NCBI GenBank assembly: GCA_947303185.1
Contig: CAMYXF010000002.1
Span: 181,747-245,746, forward strand
From: an uncultured Clostridia bacterium
GTDB taxonomy: Bacteria > Bacillota > Clostridia > Saccharofermentanales > Saccharofermentanaceae
Length of the DNA: 64,000 nt
Direction: 5' to 3'
A program made the position numbers and the translations under genes. A model generated the notes under the pieces. That model made no database searches, was not told the origin of the DNA, and worked only from the letters and a program-made list of their open reading frames with translations. The stretch's first letter is position 1. The number at the start of each line of letters is the position of its first letter. Of the stretch, positions 41,620-51,986 are shown in pieces.

Positions 41620-42201
41620 TTAGAAAAGTGCGATCAGGATACCAATACCTGCTGTCTCAAGAACTATAACAACACCTAACAGCAGTGCATACATCTTAAG
41701 TTTTGCCAGATTATCAACGGCAACAGCAGGAGCTTTGGTGTCTTTCTTTTCGATGGTATCAACACCGCTCATTGCATCGGCAATGTAGTCGGTCGAAGCG
41801 GCAGCGTCTTCTTCAGCAATATAAACGGGCTGCTCAGGTTCATTGATAACGGGAGTCCTTACCCTGCGTCTTACATCAGTTATATCAGTCTCCGGAACGA
41901 AGATCTTGCTCTCAACCTTGGGAGCGCCCTTTCTGATTCCGACGACCTTGGGCTTAACTTCGCCCTTTAAGAGCGCCGAATCTTCAAACGGATTCATCGC
42001 ATTAACGGACTGCTCTGTAAACTCAGGAGAATCAGAATCCTTGATGAATGTCTTCTGCGCTTCATCGTAGTGAACATTAACATCAACCCTGGATTGTCTG
42101 GTGATGGGAACATTACGATCGGGATCTAATCTTCCCGGTCGCTCATATAACGGCTTATCGTCACCATTTAAAAAGAATAAGTTGTTGTTGTCTTCGCTCA
42201 T
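41620..42201 (-). CDS. hypothetical protein with C-terminal membrane anchor
   Basis: 193 residues. Residues 1-160 are polar and probably disordered (LNGDDKPLYERPGRLDPDRN). The last 25 form a membrane span (KMYALLLGVVIVLETAGIGI), which makes it tail-anchored. No family recognised. It starts 9 bp after the DUF4011 helicase gene, so it is probably a partner. No Shine-Dalgarno is visible; TGGTATAAT lies eight bases before the ATG, so it may also be transcribed separately as a leaderless message. Confidence 0.75.
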   Translation of the reverse strand: MSEDNNNLFFLNGDDKPLYERPGRLDPDRNVPITRQSRVDVNVHYDEAQKTFIKDSDSPEFTEQSVNAMNPFEDSALLKGEVKPKVVGIRKGAPKVESKIFVPETDITDVRRRVRTPVINEPEQPVYIAEEDAAASTDYIADAMSGVDTIEKKDTKAPAVAVDNLAKLKMYALLLGVVIVLETAGIGILIALF

Positions 42202-42210
42202 CGTTGCAAA

Positions 42211-45200
42211 TTATACCATTTTAACGAAACCGTCGTCATCCATCTCCAAAAGCCCCTGTCTGATGCAATAATCAACAGCCCTCTTTCCGAGCTTGTAATT
42301 ATCAGAATCTTCAGGCGCTCTCGTAAAGCCCAAAGCCTTGCATGTCTCGGTTATCAGGCTCGCATAAGGCATGCCGTACTGTGATACTGCAAGATAGTTT
42401 GCAGCACACGCAGCTTCCTGGACGGGAATGTCATAAGCCTTTCTGGGCTTCTCTCCTTCAGCAGGAACTCTGTAGAAGTCCATGACCTTGCCCATCTCGG
42501 TTCCGTCTTTCCAGAGGAAGATAACTTCGGAATCGTCATCTTCGGATGCAAGATCGAGTTTCTGCGTCGTGTAGTGAAGCTTAACGTTCTTCTCGATGCT
42601 TCTTACAAGATATGTGCAACGCTCACGGAGCTTGGGCGTCATCTTAGCTATGCCCGCAAGCGTGATCAGCTCTTTTGCAAGCACGTCGGAACTGATAGGA
42701 GATTCCTGGTCAACTATCGCAATAACGCAGTCCTGAAGATACTTGGTATTGAGAGCATCGCAGAAATCAGCCGCAGTCATTTTCTTCGGCTTCAGATCGG
42801 ATACTTTGTATACCCTCTCAGGATTTCCGTCAGAAGGACCGCCCTCTAATTCAGTCGTTTTTTTTTGCGTCTGATCTTCAGATGCTTCAGGTTCTTCTGC
42901 AGTTGTCTCTTCGGCTTCTGTTTCCTGATCGTAGATTACTACTTTAGGTCCGCCTTCTTCCGGTGCTGCTTCAGCAGTTTCCGTTGTCTCTGCGGGCACA
43001 TCTTCAGCAGGTGCTTCCTCTACGGGAGCTTCCTCTTCCTTCTGTGAATCGTTTATCAGCTGAATAAGCTTCTCGAAAACCTTATCGGGATTCTCCCACC
43101 ATTCAAGAGACCAGATCCTTACGATATTCCAACCGAAGCCCTTGAGCATTGAAAGCTGAGATACTTCTCGTGAAGTAGTTGTTCCGGATGCTGCATAAAC
43201 AGGACCGTCGAGCAGGATACCCAAACAATATGTGCCTTCCTTATCAGGAGATACGACACCGATATCGATCTTGAAGCCGGATTTGCCGACACCCTTGTCT
43301 GTGTCATAACCTGCAGCCTTGAATCTTGCGCAGATGTCATCTGCGATACCTGTGAATGCTGCATTTCTGTCGATAAGAGGTGTGCCAGAGTTATCAGAAG
43401 AACTACCGGTAGAAGCAATGTCCTGATCCCAGACTGTGCTTCCGCCTGCGTACTGAAGGAATCTCTTGAACGCCCTGACGCCTTCTGATGCAGTCTCGTT
43501 GATACGGATCTCTTCAGGTGAGATAGAAGAGAAAACCTTCATCTCGATTCTGGATCTCGTAACTGCTACGTTAAGTCTTCTCCAGCCGCCGTCTCTGTTA
43601 AGAGGACCGAAGTTCATTATGAGTTTGCCTGTCTCATCCTTACCGTAACCGACGGAGAACAGGATTACGTCACGCTCATCACCCTGGACGTTTTCGAGGT
43701 TCTTAACGAAGATAGGCTCGTCGCTTCCGAATGCCCACTTCTCGAGTTCGGAATCCTTGCTTGCAGCTTCGTCCAAAAGATCTTCAATCAGGGTCTGCTG
43801 CTGGATATTGAAAGTAACGACACCGACACTGTACTTCGAGAGTTCAGGATCGTGCGCACGCTTAACTATCTCATCGATAACGGCCTGGGCCTCAACCTTG
43901 TTGGTTCTGGTCTTACCTGAATCAAACGTGCCGTCGCAGTCAACCATTGTAACCTTGGATTGTCTGTCATCAGGTGACGGGAACGTGTAAAGTCTGCCGT
44001 CGTAGAACGACTTATTGGAGAACGTGATAAGGCTCTCGTGGCGGCTTCTGTAGTGCCAAGCAAGGAACATCTGGGGCATGCTGATCGCAAGGCAGTCATC
44101 GAGAATGCTCTCGAGATCTTCAGTCTCAAAATCTTCCTCATCGCCTACCTGTTCAGTGAAGAAAGACGTAGGAGGCATCTGCTTCGGGTCGCCTACGATA
44201 ACGGCTTCCTTACCTCTTGCGATAACGCCGATTGCCTTACATGTAGGAAGCTGGGATGCCTCGTCGAAAACAACGATATCGAACATTCCGCAGTTATCAG
44301 GATCAAGGAACTGCGCGCAAGAAAGAGGGCTCATGAGAACGCAGGGACAAAGCTTCAAGATGAGGTCTCCAATCTGCGTGAACAGGGTTCTGATTGATAC
44401 TCCCCTGCCGCCCGACTTGATCGCATGCTGCAGGATTCCCAGTGCGGAAGATACATTGGCATCCTTACTGAGGTCAGGAAGATTTTTCGCGATGCGCAAA
44501 TAGATCTCCTGGCGTGTGAGCTTTTCGAACTCATCAGTGATCTTTGCAAGTTCATCGATTTTCTTCTCGAAAACAAGACCGCTGAAAGATCTCAATACTT
44601 CCGAGTTATCGATGAGCATCGAGATGAGCATAGAGCTGTAGCCCTTGCGGAATGCACTAATAATTCCATTGCCGTCTACAACGCCTGAATCATATGCCTT
44701 AACAAGATTTGTAACCTTGTAATCAACGCACTTTTCAGCCATGAGATTAAACTGCATTCTGTCTCTCAGATATTCACTGTCATTCAGGAGATCCTGAGCC
44801 ATCTGCTTCTTGGATTCAAGAAGATCTGCAGAAGGCTCAAACGCACCATACTCGAATCCGTATGTGTTCTTGAGATTCGTGTATGAAGCGCTGTAAGAAG
44901 CAGTCTTCGCATTAAACGCGTTAACGGCATCACTCAAGAATGCATCGCCGTTGCCGACAAGCTTTCTTACCATGCCTGTAGGATCGAATGCAGTAAACTC
45001 TGCAAATGCAGAATGCGCATTCTCGTTAAGAGTCTCAACATAGTTGATATCAAATCCAGGGAAAGCTGCTCCCGGATTATAAAGCTCACCAAGATAACCT
45101 CTTACTGAAGTTATGTAATTGGTAGCATTCTGAACTGAATTCTTATACTCGGTTAGAAGCTTAAATGCCTGCTCAAGAGTCTCTTTATGATTGCCCTTAT

Positions 45201-47391
45201 CGTAAGCCTTAACCTTCTTATAAACGTTGCCTTCAGCCATGCCGCGCACAAGAGCATTCTTAGCCTTTGCGGTCATGAGTTCACTAAGAAGAGCCGCACC
45301 GTCAAGATCCAAGAATCCGTCCTGCCAGTCATTGCACAAAGCAGTTCTCTTAGCCAATGCATCCTTGCACGCATAAACTGCATCTCTTAATGAGAGATAA
45401 GCGCTCTCTGTATCGTCACAGCAGATAAGTCCCTTAGGAAGATTAAGTGCCTTGAGTTTTGCGATCGATGTGCCTGCATAATTAAGGCCGGCAATTCTTC
45501 CGACAGTTCCGGGCTCACCTGCTATTCTGCAGTTGTTATCAGTAAGGAACTTATCAAAGCCTGCAACGCTTGCTGCAAACTCATCGTAAGCTTTGATGAA
45601 TTCTTCAACGAGTGAAGGAACTTTGCTCTTTGCATCCTGTGAATATGAAGATGCTTTTACGAACGGAAGTTTGCCGTTGAGGTTACCTGAAGATGCGACG
45701 AGTTCTCCCAATGAAGATTCAATATCCTTGAACTTCTGGTCATTAAGATCACTAATGAAACCTTCATCAAACTTACCGCAGTCAGGCGCTTCCTGGTTGG
45801 ATGCATAAACGTTAATGAGCTCATAAAGAGTCATGCCGCAAGATTGAGGCGCATGGAGTTCGTCAACATATTTGTCGAGTTCTTTTCGCTTTGCGACGAT
45901 ATCTTCCAAAGACTTCTCATAATCGCCGTCGACCTGTGTCTTAAGCCTTACTTCACTTGCTGTTTTAAGCTGATCAAGAACATAACTCTTACGGATCTTA
46001 TTTGAGTGAAGTTCAAGACAGAACGGTGCGATTCCGATCTTCTCGAGACGCTTATAAACGACATCAAGAGCAGCCTTTTTCTCGGCAGCGAAAAGCACCT
46101 TCTTGTTGTTAGCAAGACAGTTAGCGATTATAGACGTAATCGTCTGTGACTTACCGGTTCCCGGAGGGCCGTGGAGAACAAAGCTTGCACCCTCACCTGC
46201 ACGCTTGATCGCTGCAAGCTGTGAGCTGTCTGCAACGATGGGAAGGAACACGTCTTCTTCAGGCACTTTGCCTGTAGCAGTCATATCTTCGTATTCCCAC
46301 TCGAGTCCGCCATTGATAAGGCTCTTAACGATCTTATTTCTTGCAATCTCATCTCTGTGGCTGTGCATGTCATTCCACATAACAAACTGTGAGAATGAGA
46401 ACAGACCGAGCACGCATGACTCAACGATTTCCCAGTCCTTAAGTGAGCTTACTGCTTCCTTAACCTTTGCGAAGACAGCATTAACATCAACACCGCTTTC
46501 GTCAGTGGGAAGTTCCTTGCTGAATGAATCGAATTCGATCTTGAAGTCCTGTCTTAATTTCTCAGAGACGGTAACGTTGAACTGGACGTCCTCATCTCTT
46601 CTTCTCATCGTATACTTGATGCCGAACTTCTTAACGAGTTCAACAGGGATCAAAAGGATAGGCGCATAACACGGATCTTTTCTGTCTTTCTCATACCACT
46701 TCAAAAATCCGCATGCGAGGAACAAAGTGTTGGCACCGTTCTCTTCCATTGAAGTCTTGGCGCCTCTGTAAAGTGTCTTGATGTTCTTATCAAGGACGGC
46801 ATTAGTAAGAGAAGAAACCAGAGTTCCCTTCTCATATTTCTTATCGATGAATTCTTTAAATTCGGTAATGTCTGCAAGATCTTCGATGGAATAATCCTTT
46901 GCAGGAACGCCCTTGATCTTCTTGCTTTCTTTGGCAGGTTCTTTAGCAACTTCAGCGTCAGGAGCTGCCTCTGCTACTGCATCGGGTGCTGCTACAGGTG
47001 CAACTTCGGGTGCAGCTACAGGTGCAACTTCGGGTGCTGCTATAGGAGCAGCCTCAGGAGCAGCTTCCTGGACAGGCTTTTCTTCTGCAGTTTCTTGAGC
47101 AGGTTCTGTACCTTCAGCAGGAGCTGCCGTATCAGCGGCATCCTTTGATTCAGGTTCTTGCGAAGCGGTCTCCTCTTCTTCTGGCTCTTCATCTTCGCCT
47201 CTGGAAATTATGGTGAAATTCTTATCCTGTGCGATCAGGTCTTCAATGTTTGCGCAGCCGGGCACAAACAAAGGAATCGAAGAACCTTTTATCCTCAGGT
47301 TAAGAAGTGAATTACGTGTACTTAAATCAAGGAGTTTTCGCTCCCATAAGTCGAATTTGACTTTGCTTCTCTCAAGATTGAGTTCACCCAT
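42211..47391 (-). CDS. DUF4011 - superfamily 1 helicase - Vsr-like nuclease protein
   Basis: 1726 residues. The N-terminal DUF4011 motif is WERKLLDLSTRNSLLNLR. The SF1 helicase has Walker A LHGPPGTGKSQTITSI near 410, DEASQ near 1040, GDPKQMPPTSFF, QGDERDVILFSVGYG near 1233 and VAVTRSR near 1278. Residues about 1335-1445 resemble a Vsr/DUF559-like endonuclease (DIGVVSPDKEGTYCLGILLDG), and the C-terminus carries a DUF3320-like winged-helix region. Two Pro/Glu/Ala-rich linkers (about 70-155, with repeated VAPVAAPE units, and 1455-1570) separate modules. This architecture is reported among predicted phage-defence genes. A host-maintenance role is also possible. RBS AGGAGG eight bases before ATG. 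Confidence 0.9.
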   Translation of the reverse strand: MGELNLERSKVKFDLWERKLLDLSTRNSLLNLRIKGSSIPLFVPGCANIEDLIAQDKNFTIISRGEDEEPEEEETASQEPESKDAADTAAPAEGTEPAQETAEEKPVQEAAPEAAPIAAPEVAPVAAPEVAPVAAPDAVAEAAPDAEVAKEPAKESKKIKGVPAKDYSIEDLADITEFKEFIDKKYEKGTLVSSLTNAVLDKNIKTLYRGAKTSMEENGANTLFLACGFLKWYEKDRKDPCYAPILLIPVELVKKFGIKYTMRRRDEDVQFNVTVSEKLRQDFKIEFDSFSKELPTDESGVDVNAVFAKVKEAVSSLKDWEIVESCVLGLFSFSQFVMWNDMHSHRDEIARNKIVKSLINGGLEWEYEDMTATGKVPEEDVFLPIVADSSQLAAIKRAGEGASFVLHGPPGTGKSQTITSIIANCLANNKKVLFAAEKKAALDVVYKRLEKIGIAPFCLELHSNKIRKSYVLDQLKTASEVRLKTQVDGDYEKSLEDIVAKRKELDKYVDELHAPQSCGMTLYELINVYASNQEAPDCGKFDEGFISDLNDQKFKDIESSLGELVASSGNLNGKLPFVKASSYSQDAKSKVPSLVEEFIKAYDEFAASVAGFDKFLTDNNCRIAGEPGTVGRIAGLNYAGTSIAKLKALNLPKGLICCDDTESAYLSLRDAVYACKDALAKRTALCNDWQDGFLDLDGAALLSELMTAKAKNALVRGMAEGNVYKKVKAYDKGNHKETLEQAFKLLTEYKNSVQNATNYITSVRGYLGELYNPGAAFPGFDINYVETLNENAHSAFAEFTAFDPTGMVRKLVGNGDAFLSDAVNAFNAKTASYSASYTNLKNTYGFEYGAFEPSADLLESKKQMAQDLLNDSEYLRDRMQFNLMAEKCVDYKVTNLVKAYDSGVVDGNGIISAFRKGYSSMLISMLIDNSEVLRSFSGLVFEKKIDELAKITDEFEKLTRQEIYLRIAKNLPDLSKDANVSSALGILQHAIKSGGRGVSIRTLFTQIGDLILKLCPCVLMSPLSCAQFLDPDNCGMFDIVVFDEASQLPTCKAIGVIARGKEAVIVGDPKQMPPTSFFTEQVGDEEDFETEDLESILDDCLAISMPQMFLAWHYRSRHESLITFSNKSFYDGRLYTFPSPDDRQSKVTMVDCDGTFDSGKTRTNKVEAQAVIDEIVKRAHDPELSKYSVGVVTFNIQQQTLIEDLLDEAASKDSELEKWAFGSDEPIFVKNLENVQGDERDVILFSVGYGKDETGKLIMNFGPLNRDGGWRRLNVAVTRSRIEMKVFSSISPEEIRINETASEGVRAFKRFLQYAGGSTVWDQDIASTGSSSDNSGTPLIDRNAAFTGIADDICARFKAAGYDTDKGVGKSGFKIDIGVVSPDKEGTYCLGILLDGPVYAASGTTTSREVSQLSMLKGFGWNIVRIWSLEWWENPDKVFEKLIQLINDSQKEEEAPVEEAPAEDVPAETTETAEAAPEEGGPKVVIYDQETEAEETTAEEPEASEDQTQKKTTELEGGPSDGNPERVYKVSDLKPKKMTAADFCDALNTKYLQDCVIAIVDQESPISSDVLAKELITLAGIAKMTPKLRERCTYLVRSIEKNVKLHYTTQKLDLASEDDDSEVIFLWKDGTEMGKVMDFYRVPAEGEKPRKAYDIPVQEAACAANYLAVSQYGMPYASLITETCKALGFTRAPEDSDNYKLGKRAVDYCIRQGLLEMDDDGFVKMV

Positions 47392-47493
47392 AAGTGATTC
47401 CTCCTGATAAGGCTTTTATCAAATAATTGTAACAAATTATCGCGTTTTTGTAAGCGTGCGGAATTTAATCTCAGAATAATAAAACCCACATTT

Positions 47494-49161
47494 TTAAGTG
47501 GTTTTCTTTACCAGATAGAACTCACCAAGAGTTCCGTCTGTAAGCTCGGCATAGATTACTTTTCTGTCGCCTGCCAATTCTGTTATTGTCTGGTTAGGAT
47601 CAAGGTTATCGCCTTCAAGCCAGTACTCATCTGTGCCGATGAAAACAATGACATACTCCTCATTATCAAGGCACTCGCCGAATACATCAGTCTTTTCGAT
47701 GGCTTCATAAGTAGTAAGATACACATCATTGAAATTCAGGATCTTCATGAAGTTTCCGACAGGAATTGAAGATGTTCTCTCGTGACCGGTGCAGATCATG
47801 ATCAGCTTGTAATCTGAATATTTCTCGGTGATCTCATTCTTTTCGGCTTTTTCAATAAACAGATACGGTGTGAGCTTGTTAAACACGCCCATATAGCAGA
47901 ACGTCAGAGAATAAGCGGCGCACAATCCGATGATGATGCCTCTTAATAACGGCTTTTGTCCTGCCGTATATTTATCGAAGAAACATCCGACAAATACATA
48001 AATCAGCGGAACTATAAAGTAGACGTATCTGAGATAAACATACTCACCGCCGACCCATGCGACAGTAAGGAATGTCAGCGCGAAAACGCCCAAGATCCAA
48101 AGAGCTTCCTTGGACGGCTTAAGTACTGATTTACCGTTCTTTATAAGTGAAAGAACCAGAACAATAACCATCAGGCATGCAATTCCGATGCAAACCTTAT
48201 TGCCGAAGTCTTCGTAGGCAAAACTGTCGATCAGTTCCTCTGTAAGATTCTTGATCTGTCTTAAGTGAAGTCTTACATCAAAAAGGCTGCCTGTAACTTC
48301 AGCACCGACGTTGTTTGTAGATGTTCCAAACGCCTGTGAGAGAATGCTCGGGTACGTTACATAGACCATGCCGACGGCTACGAGCGAACCGATTCCGTAG
48401 ATCAGCATGTGCTTGATATCCTTCTTTTTGATGAGATAGATAACGAACAGCAATACTCCCCAGAAGCACAAAACAAGCGAGTAATAATGCGTCATGGCGC
48501 CCAGATAGATTATCAGCCAGGCAAATATCATGCGTCTGATGTTAGCGCCCTTTTTAAGCATAAGGACCGTGCAATAACAGAAGGCCATGGCGAAAAACGA
48601 CAGTTGCGCATACATTCTGATAAAAGATGCAATCTCCATTGCTATCGGCGATATTCCGTATACAAGTACCGGCAGGAACTGGAGCCACTCGGATGTTATC
48701 ATCTTCCTGGAAATGCCGTAGATCATGAGATCAACGCCGACCATGAAAAGCAGGTTTACAAATAATCCAATCCACTTGCTGAACTGGTTCGGGAAAAGAG
48801 AACTTACCGTATGAATTACGCAGTAATAAAGCGGCGGATGCGCATCTAAAGAATTGTTATAGAAGACTTTGTCATACGCGAACTTTTCGCCATCCTGTAC
48901 AGAAACATATTCACTGAACTCACCGCCCGAAAACCATTGGTCCCACTTGGAATCATCATAAGCAACGCGGTCAACGTCATAGCTGTTGGACAGCATATAT
49001 GTATAGATCTCATCGACATGATATTCCTTTTTGTCCATGCCGATCTTAATGAAAGCCGTAAGCTGAAGAGCAATAATGAACGTCAGAACAAGAACCCTGA
49101 TTACAGGATTCATTTTGGTTCTTACCGGGTTCTTAATTTGTTCTGAAGAACTCAAGGTCAT
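47494..49161 (-). CDS. GT-C fold membrane glycosyltransferase (ArnT/PMT-like)
   Basis: 555 residues with about 11 membrane spans. The first outer loop has the GT-C acidic motif YHVDEIYTY, and a second motif NSLDAHPPLYYCVIH matches the family. Members transfer a sugar from a polyprenyl-phosphate donor to a lipid, protein or cell-wall acceptor outside the membrane. A soluble C-terminal domain of about 110 residues follows. RBS GGAG six bases before ATG. No clear operon partner. Confidence 0.85.
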   Translation of the reverse strand: MTLSSSEQIKNPVRTKMNPVIRVLVLTFIIALQLTAFIKIGMDKKEYHVDEIYTYMLSNSYDVDRVAYDDSKWDQWFSGGEFSEYVSVQDGEKFAYDKVFYNNSLDAHPPLYYCVIHTVSSLFPNQFSKWIGLFVNLLFMVGVDLMIYGISRKMITSEWLQFLPVLVYGISPIAMEIASFIRMYAQLSFFAMAFCYCTVLMLKKGANIRRMIFAWLIIYLGAMTHYYSLVLCFWGVLLFVIYLIKKKDIKHMLIYGIGSLVAVGMVYVTYPSILSQAFGTSTNNVGAEVTGSLFDVRLHLRQIKNLTEELIDSFAYEDFGNKVCIGIACLMVIVLVLSLIKNGKSVLKPSKEALWILGVFALTFLTVAWVGGEYVYLRYVYFIVPLIYVFVGCFFDKYTAGQKPLLRGIIIGLCAAYSLTFCYMGVFNKLTPYLFIEKAEKNEITEKYSDYKLIMICTGHERTSSIPVGNFMKILNFNDVYLTTYEAIEKTDVFGECLDNEEYVIVFIGTDEYWLEGDNLDPNQTITELAGDRKVIYAELTDGTLGEFYLVKKTT

Positions 49162-49239
49162 TTCTTACTCCGGATCTAAGCAGTCTTAAAAACGCTATTT
49201 ATAATAGCATAAACCTACTGCTATCAATGAATACTTGCC

Positions 49240-49950
49240 TTATTTCGCGTTAAGCTTTTTTCTTAATTCCTTGTAATCCGGAACTATGGAGCCTACGACA
49301 TTCCAGAAGTCAGCCGAGTGATTGGGCACGATAAAGTGGGCAAATTCGTGGACGACGACATATCTTATGAGCTCCCTTTCCTTCTCGAAAAGCCTGTAGC
49401 TGAACTTCAACTCTCCCCTCTTGGCAAAGCACTCGCCCCAGAAAGACTTGTAGTCACCGAGCGTAATCTTCTTAGGCATGGGGACGCCGCGCTTTTCGAA
49501 CAAGGGATACATCTCGTTGCAAAGGTCGACGATAAGACTTCTGATGCAGCGCCTTCTCCACTTCTCGTAGGTCATGTATTTGGTGCGGTAGTCTTCTGTG
49601 TTGGTAACTTCGAGAGTAATTATGCCGTCTTCGGCATGGCAGGAGTTTTTCGAAGCCCGGACAACCTTCAAAGTACAGGGCGACCCAAGCACCATGAAGA
49701 TCTCACCGTCAACATACTGACGCGAAAGACTCTTGGTCTTCTCTTCATTAACGACGTTGTCGATGGCGTTGAGGAGATAATCCTGCTTGGAAATAATGAA
49801 AGCAACTGCCTCGTCAGTCTTGGCATAGTACGGCAGCGAGCAATACAAAGTACCGTCTCGCCTTACGCGGACGTTGATGTTTCTGACTCTTTTGCGTTCG
49901 AATTCGATGCCGACTTCCCGGTTGCCGAGAATCAATTTGCGGAACGACAT
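49240..49950 (-). CDS. YgjP-like metallopeptidase domain protein
   Basis: 236 residues. The zinc-binding HEFAHFIVPNHSADFW motif sits near the C-terminus, preceded by YKSFWGECFAKRGELKFSYRL, both typical of the YgjP/SprT-like M48-related family. The family role is poorly known. Its start lies 9 bp after the stop of the acyl-CoA ligase gene, so the two are probably co-transcribed. Confidence 0.88.
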   Translation of the reverse strand: MSFRKLILGNREVGIEFERKRVRNINVRVRRDGTLYCSLPYYAKTDEAVAFIISKQDYLLNAIDNVVNEEKTKSLSRQYVDGEIFMVLGSPCTLKVVRASKNSCHAEDGIITLEVTNTEDYRTKYMTYEKWRRRCIRSLIVDLCNEMYPLFEKRGVPMPKKITLGDYKSFWGECFAKRGELKFSYRLFEKERELIRYVVVHEFAHFIVPNHSADFWNVVGSIVPDYKELRKKLNAK

Positions 49951-49959
49951 ATGGTTCCT

Positions 49960-51828
49960 TTAGTTATTGGACTTGATCAACTTATCGAAGTTCTTGCCGT
50001 TAACGTCATACATTGTGTGACCGAGCTCGGCAAGGCGGCTCTCGATATGTTCCTGCTCCTTGGGACGCTTGATCTTAAGCGTCGTTGTCTTGATCATGTC
50101 TTCTTCGGAGAAGACATAGTTACGTACTATCTTGTACTGAGGCATCTTGTGGTTAGCCTCATGCATCTTATCGTTGAGATATGTCTCGATCTGGCTGTCG
50201 TCAGCTTCTGTTGCAAGGCCGAGCTCAGCGCCGATTACCTTACGGTTGATGAGGAGCTTAGCGCAGATGTCGATTGCTTCACGGTCATTCTTGTTGCCCC
50301 AGACGAATGCCTCGGATACACCCTTGATCTCGGTAATGACTGCCTCGATCTCTTCAGGGAATGCCTTCTTACCGTTTGTAAGAACGATCATGGACTTAAC
50401 ACGGCCCGTAATGTGGATGGAACCTGTCTTGTCGATATAACCCATGTCGCCTGTATGGAACCAGCCCTCTTCGTCGATGGCTTCCTTTGTAGCTTCATCA
50501 TTCTCGTAGTAACCGAGCATGACGCAATCGGACTTTGTAAGGATCTCACCTACTGCCTTAGGTCCTGTGCCTTCAGCATCTATGGCAACCGTAATGCCTG
50601 CCATCGGGCGTCCTACTGAACCGTGAACGTCGCAAACCTCAGTATTAACGGAGATAACCGGTGATGTCTCGGTAAGTCCGTAACCCATATAGAACTGGAG
50701 ACCGAAGTCTGTGAATGCGTCGATATACTTCTTGTCGATTCCGGCACCGCCGATGACGATCATACGGAAGTTGCCGCCGAGCTTATCAAGGATATCCTTG
50801 AATACGTTGCGTCTTACGTCGATACCGCACTTCTTAAGGAATCTGGTAACAGGTCTTGCGATCGCAATGATCCTTTCCTTGCCCGAAGCCTTGATACCGT
50901 CTTCGATCTTCTCGTAGATGTTCTCGAAAAGAAGCGGAACGGAAATACATACATCCGGCTTCCACTCTTCCATGTTCTTGACGATGTATCTCAAGCCGTC
51001 GCACATACAGATGCACGCACCGCAGGAGAGGATGAAGAAGTCGCATGTATTTTCGAAAGTATGATGCAAAGGCAGGATTGAGAACGCTCTGTCTCCCCTT
51101 CTTACATCAAGTGTCTGTGAAATCGCATATACGTTTGAAACGATATTCTTGTGAGAGAGCAAAACGCCCTTACTCATTGAAGTCGTTCCCGAAGTAAAGA
51201 GAATGATCTTAGCTGCTTCAGTATCGATCGGAGTATCCATGAACTTGGTATCTCCGGCCTCAAGGTACTTATTACCCTCTTTAATGAGGTCATAGATATC
51301 AGCGAAACGGTCATCGTCCTCAGGCCATGTATCGTCCTTCGTCTTACCGGAAAGACCATCCTTATAGAAAATAACGAACTTATTAAGCGGAATGTCGAGC
51401 TCGCCTGACTTGATCTTCTCAGCGATGGAAAGCATCATCTTGTGATGTCTGTGATGGTAGAAAATAAGGCGTGATCTTGATCTTACAAGGAGCTGGATGA
51501 GCTCGTCTTCAGGAAGCGCTCTGTCCAAAGGCACGCCAACGGCATTAGATGACAGGATCGCATTATAAGAAACGAACCACTCGTAAGCATTCTCACCTAC
51601 TACGGCAAGACGCTCACCTGCATATTCACTGTTAAGGATATAAGTTCCAAGACCCTTGATATCGTTCCCGTACTCGAAAAAGCTTCTGTGAACCTCGGAA
51701 AGCTTCGGGGAACGTCTGAAGATAAAAGCATCAAGTTCGGAGTACTTTGCACAGGTTTGAACAACCAGATCTCTTAAGTCATTAAACTTCTCAGCTGTAA
51801 AGACAGGCGTACCCTGTACAGGATTCAT
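49960..51828 (-). CDS. long-chain acyl-CoA synthetase (AMP-forming)
   Basis: The start at 51828 (MNPVQGTPVF, GGAGG seven bases upstream) replaces the longer track start and gives 622 residues. ANL-family motifs are present: ILFTSGTTSMSKGVLLSHKN, YGLTETSPV, GWFHTGDMGYIDKTGSIHITGR and the late catalytic Lys region VLTNGKKAFPEEIE. It activates fatty acids to acyl-CoA through acyl-AMP. It is divergent from the PlsC-type acyltransferase at 51987, a natural functional pair. Confidence 0.92.
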   Translation of the reverse strand: MNPVQGTPVFTAEKFNDLRDLVVQTCAKYSELDAFIFRRSPKLSEVHRSFFEYGNDIKGLGTYILNSEYAGERLAVVGENAYEWFVSYNAILSSNAVGVPLDRALPEDELIQLLVRSRSRLIFYHHRHHKMMLSIAEKIKSGELDIPLNKFVIFYKDGLSGKTKDDTWPEDDDRFADIYDLIKEGNKYLEAGDTKFMDTPIDTEAAKIILFTSGTTSMSKGVLLSHKNIVSNVYAISQTLDVRRGDRAFSILPLHHTFENTCDFFILSCGACICMCDGLRYIVKNMEEWKPDVCISVPLLFENIYEKIEDGIKASGKERIIAIARPVTRFLKKCGIDVRRNVFKDILDKLGGNFRMIVIGGAGIDKKYIDAFTDFGLQFYMGYGLTETSPVISVNTEVCDVHGSVGRPMAGITVAIDAEGTGPKAVGEILTKSDCVMLGYYENDEATKEAIDEEGWFHTGDMGYIDKTGSIHITGRVKSMIVLTNGKKAFPEEIEAVITEIKGVSEAFVWGNKNDREAIDICAKLLINRKVIGAELGLATEADDSQIETYLNDKMHEANHKMPQYKIVRNYVFSEEDMIKTTTLKIKRPKEQEHIESRLAELGHTMYDVNGKNFDKLIKSNN

Positions 51829-51986
51829 ACTATTACCTCCACCGTCCATGCACCCCACTTTTCGTGAAAGCATGAATAACTAAAAAAATATATCATACTT
51901 GATAACAAAAACGCAATAATTCGCTAAATTACTATTTATGAGTATAATATGTGCGTATTTAAGACAGAAACTATTCAGGAGATTAT

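Noticed and set aside
46960-47090. Tandem DNA repeat (about 30 bp) as a mobile or CRISPR-like element
   Set aside because: It encodes the in-frame VAPVAAPE linker of the DUF4011 helicase; it is a coding low-complexity repeat.
49318-50619. 433-aa plus-strand ORF
   Set aside because: It is entirely antisense to the YgjP-like and acyl-CoA ligase genes, has no RBS, and has the composition of a complementary-strand shadow.
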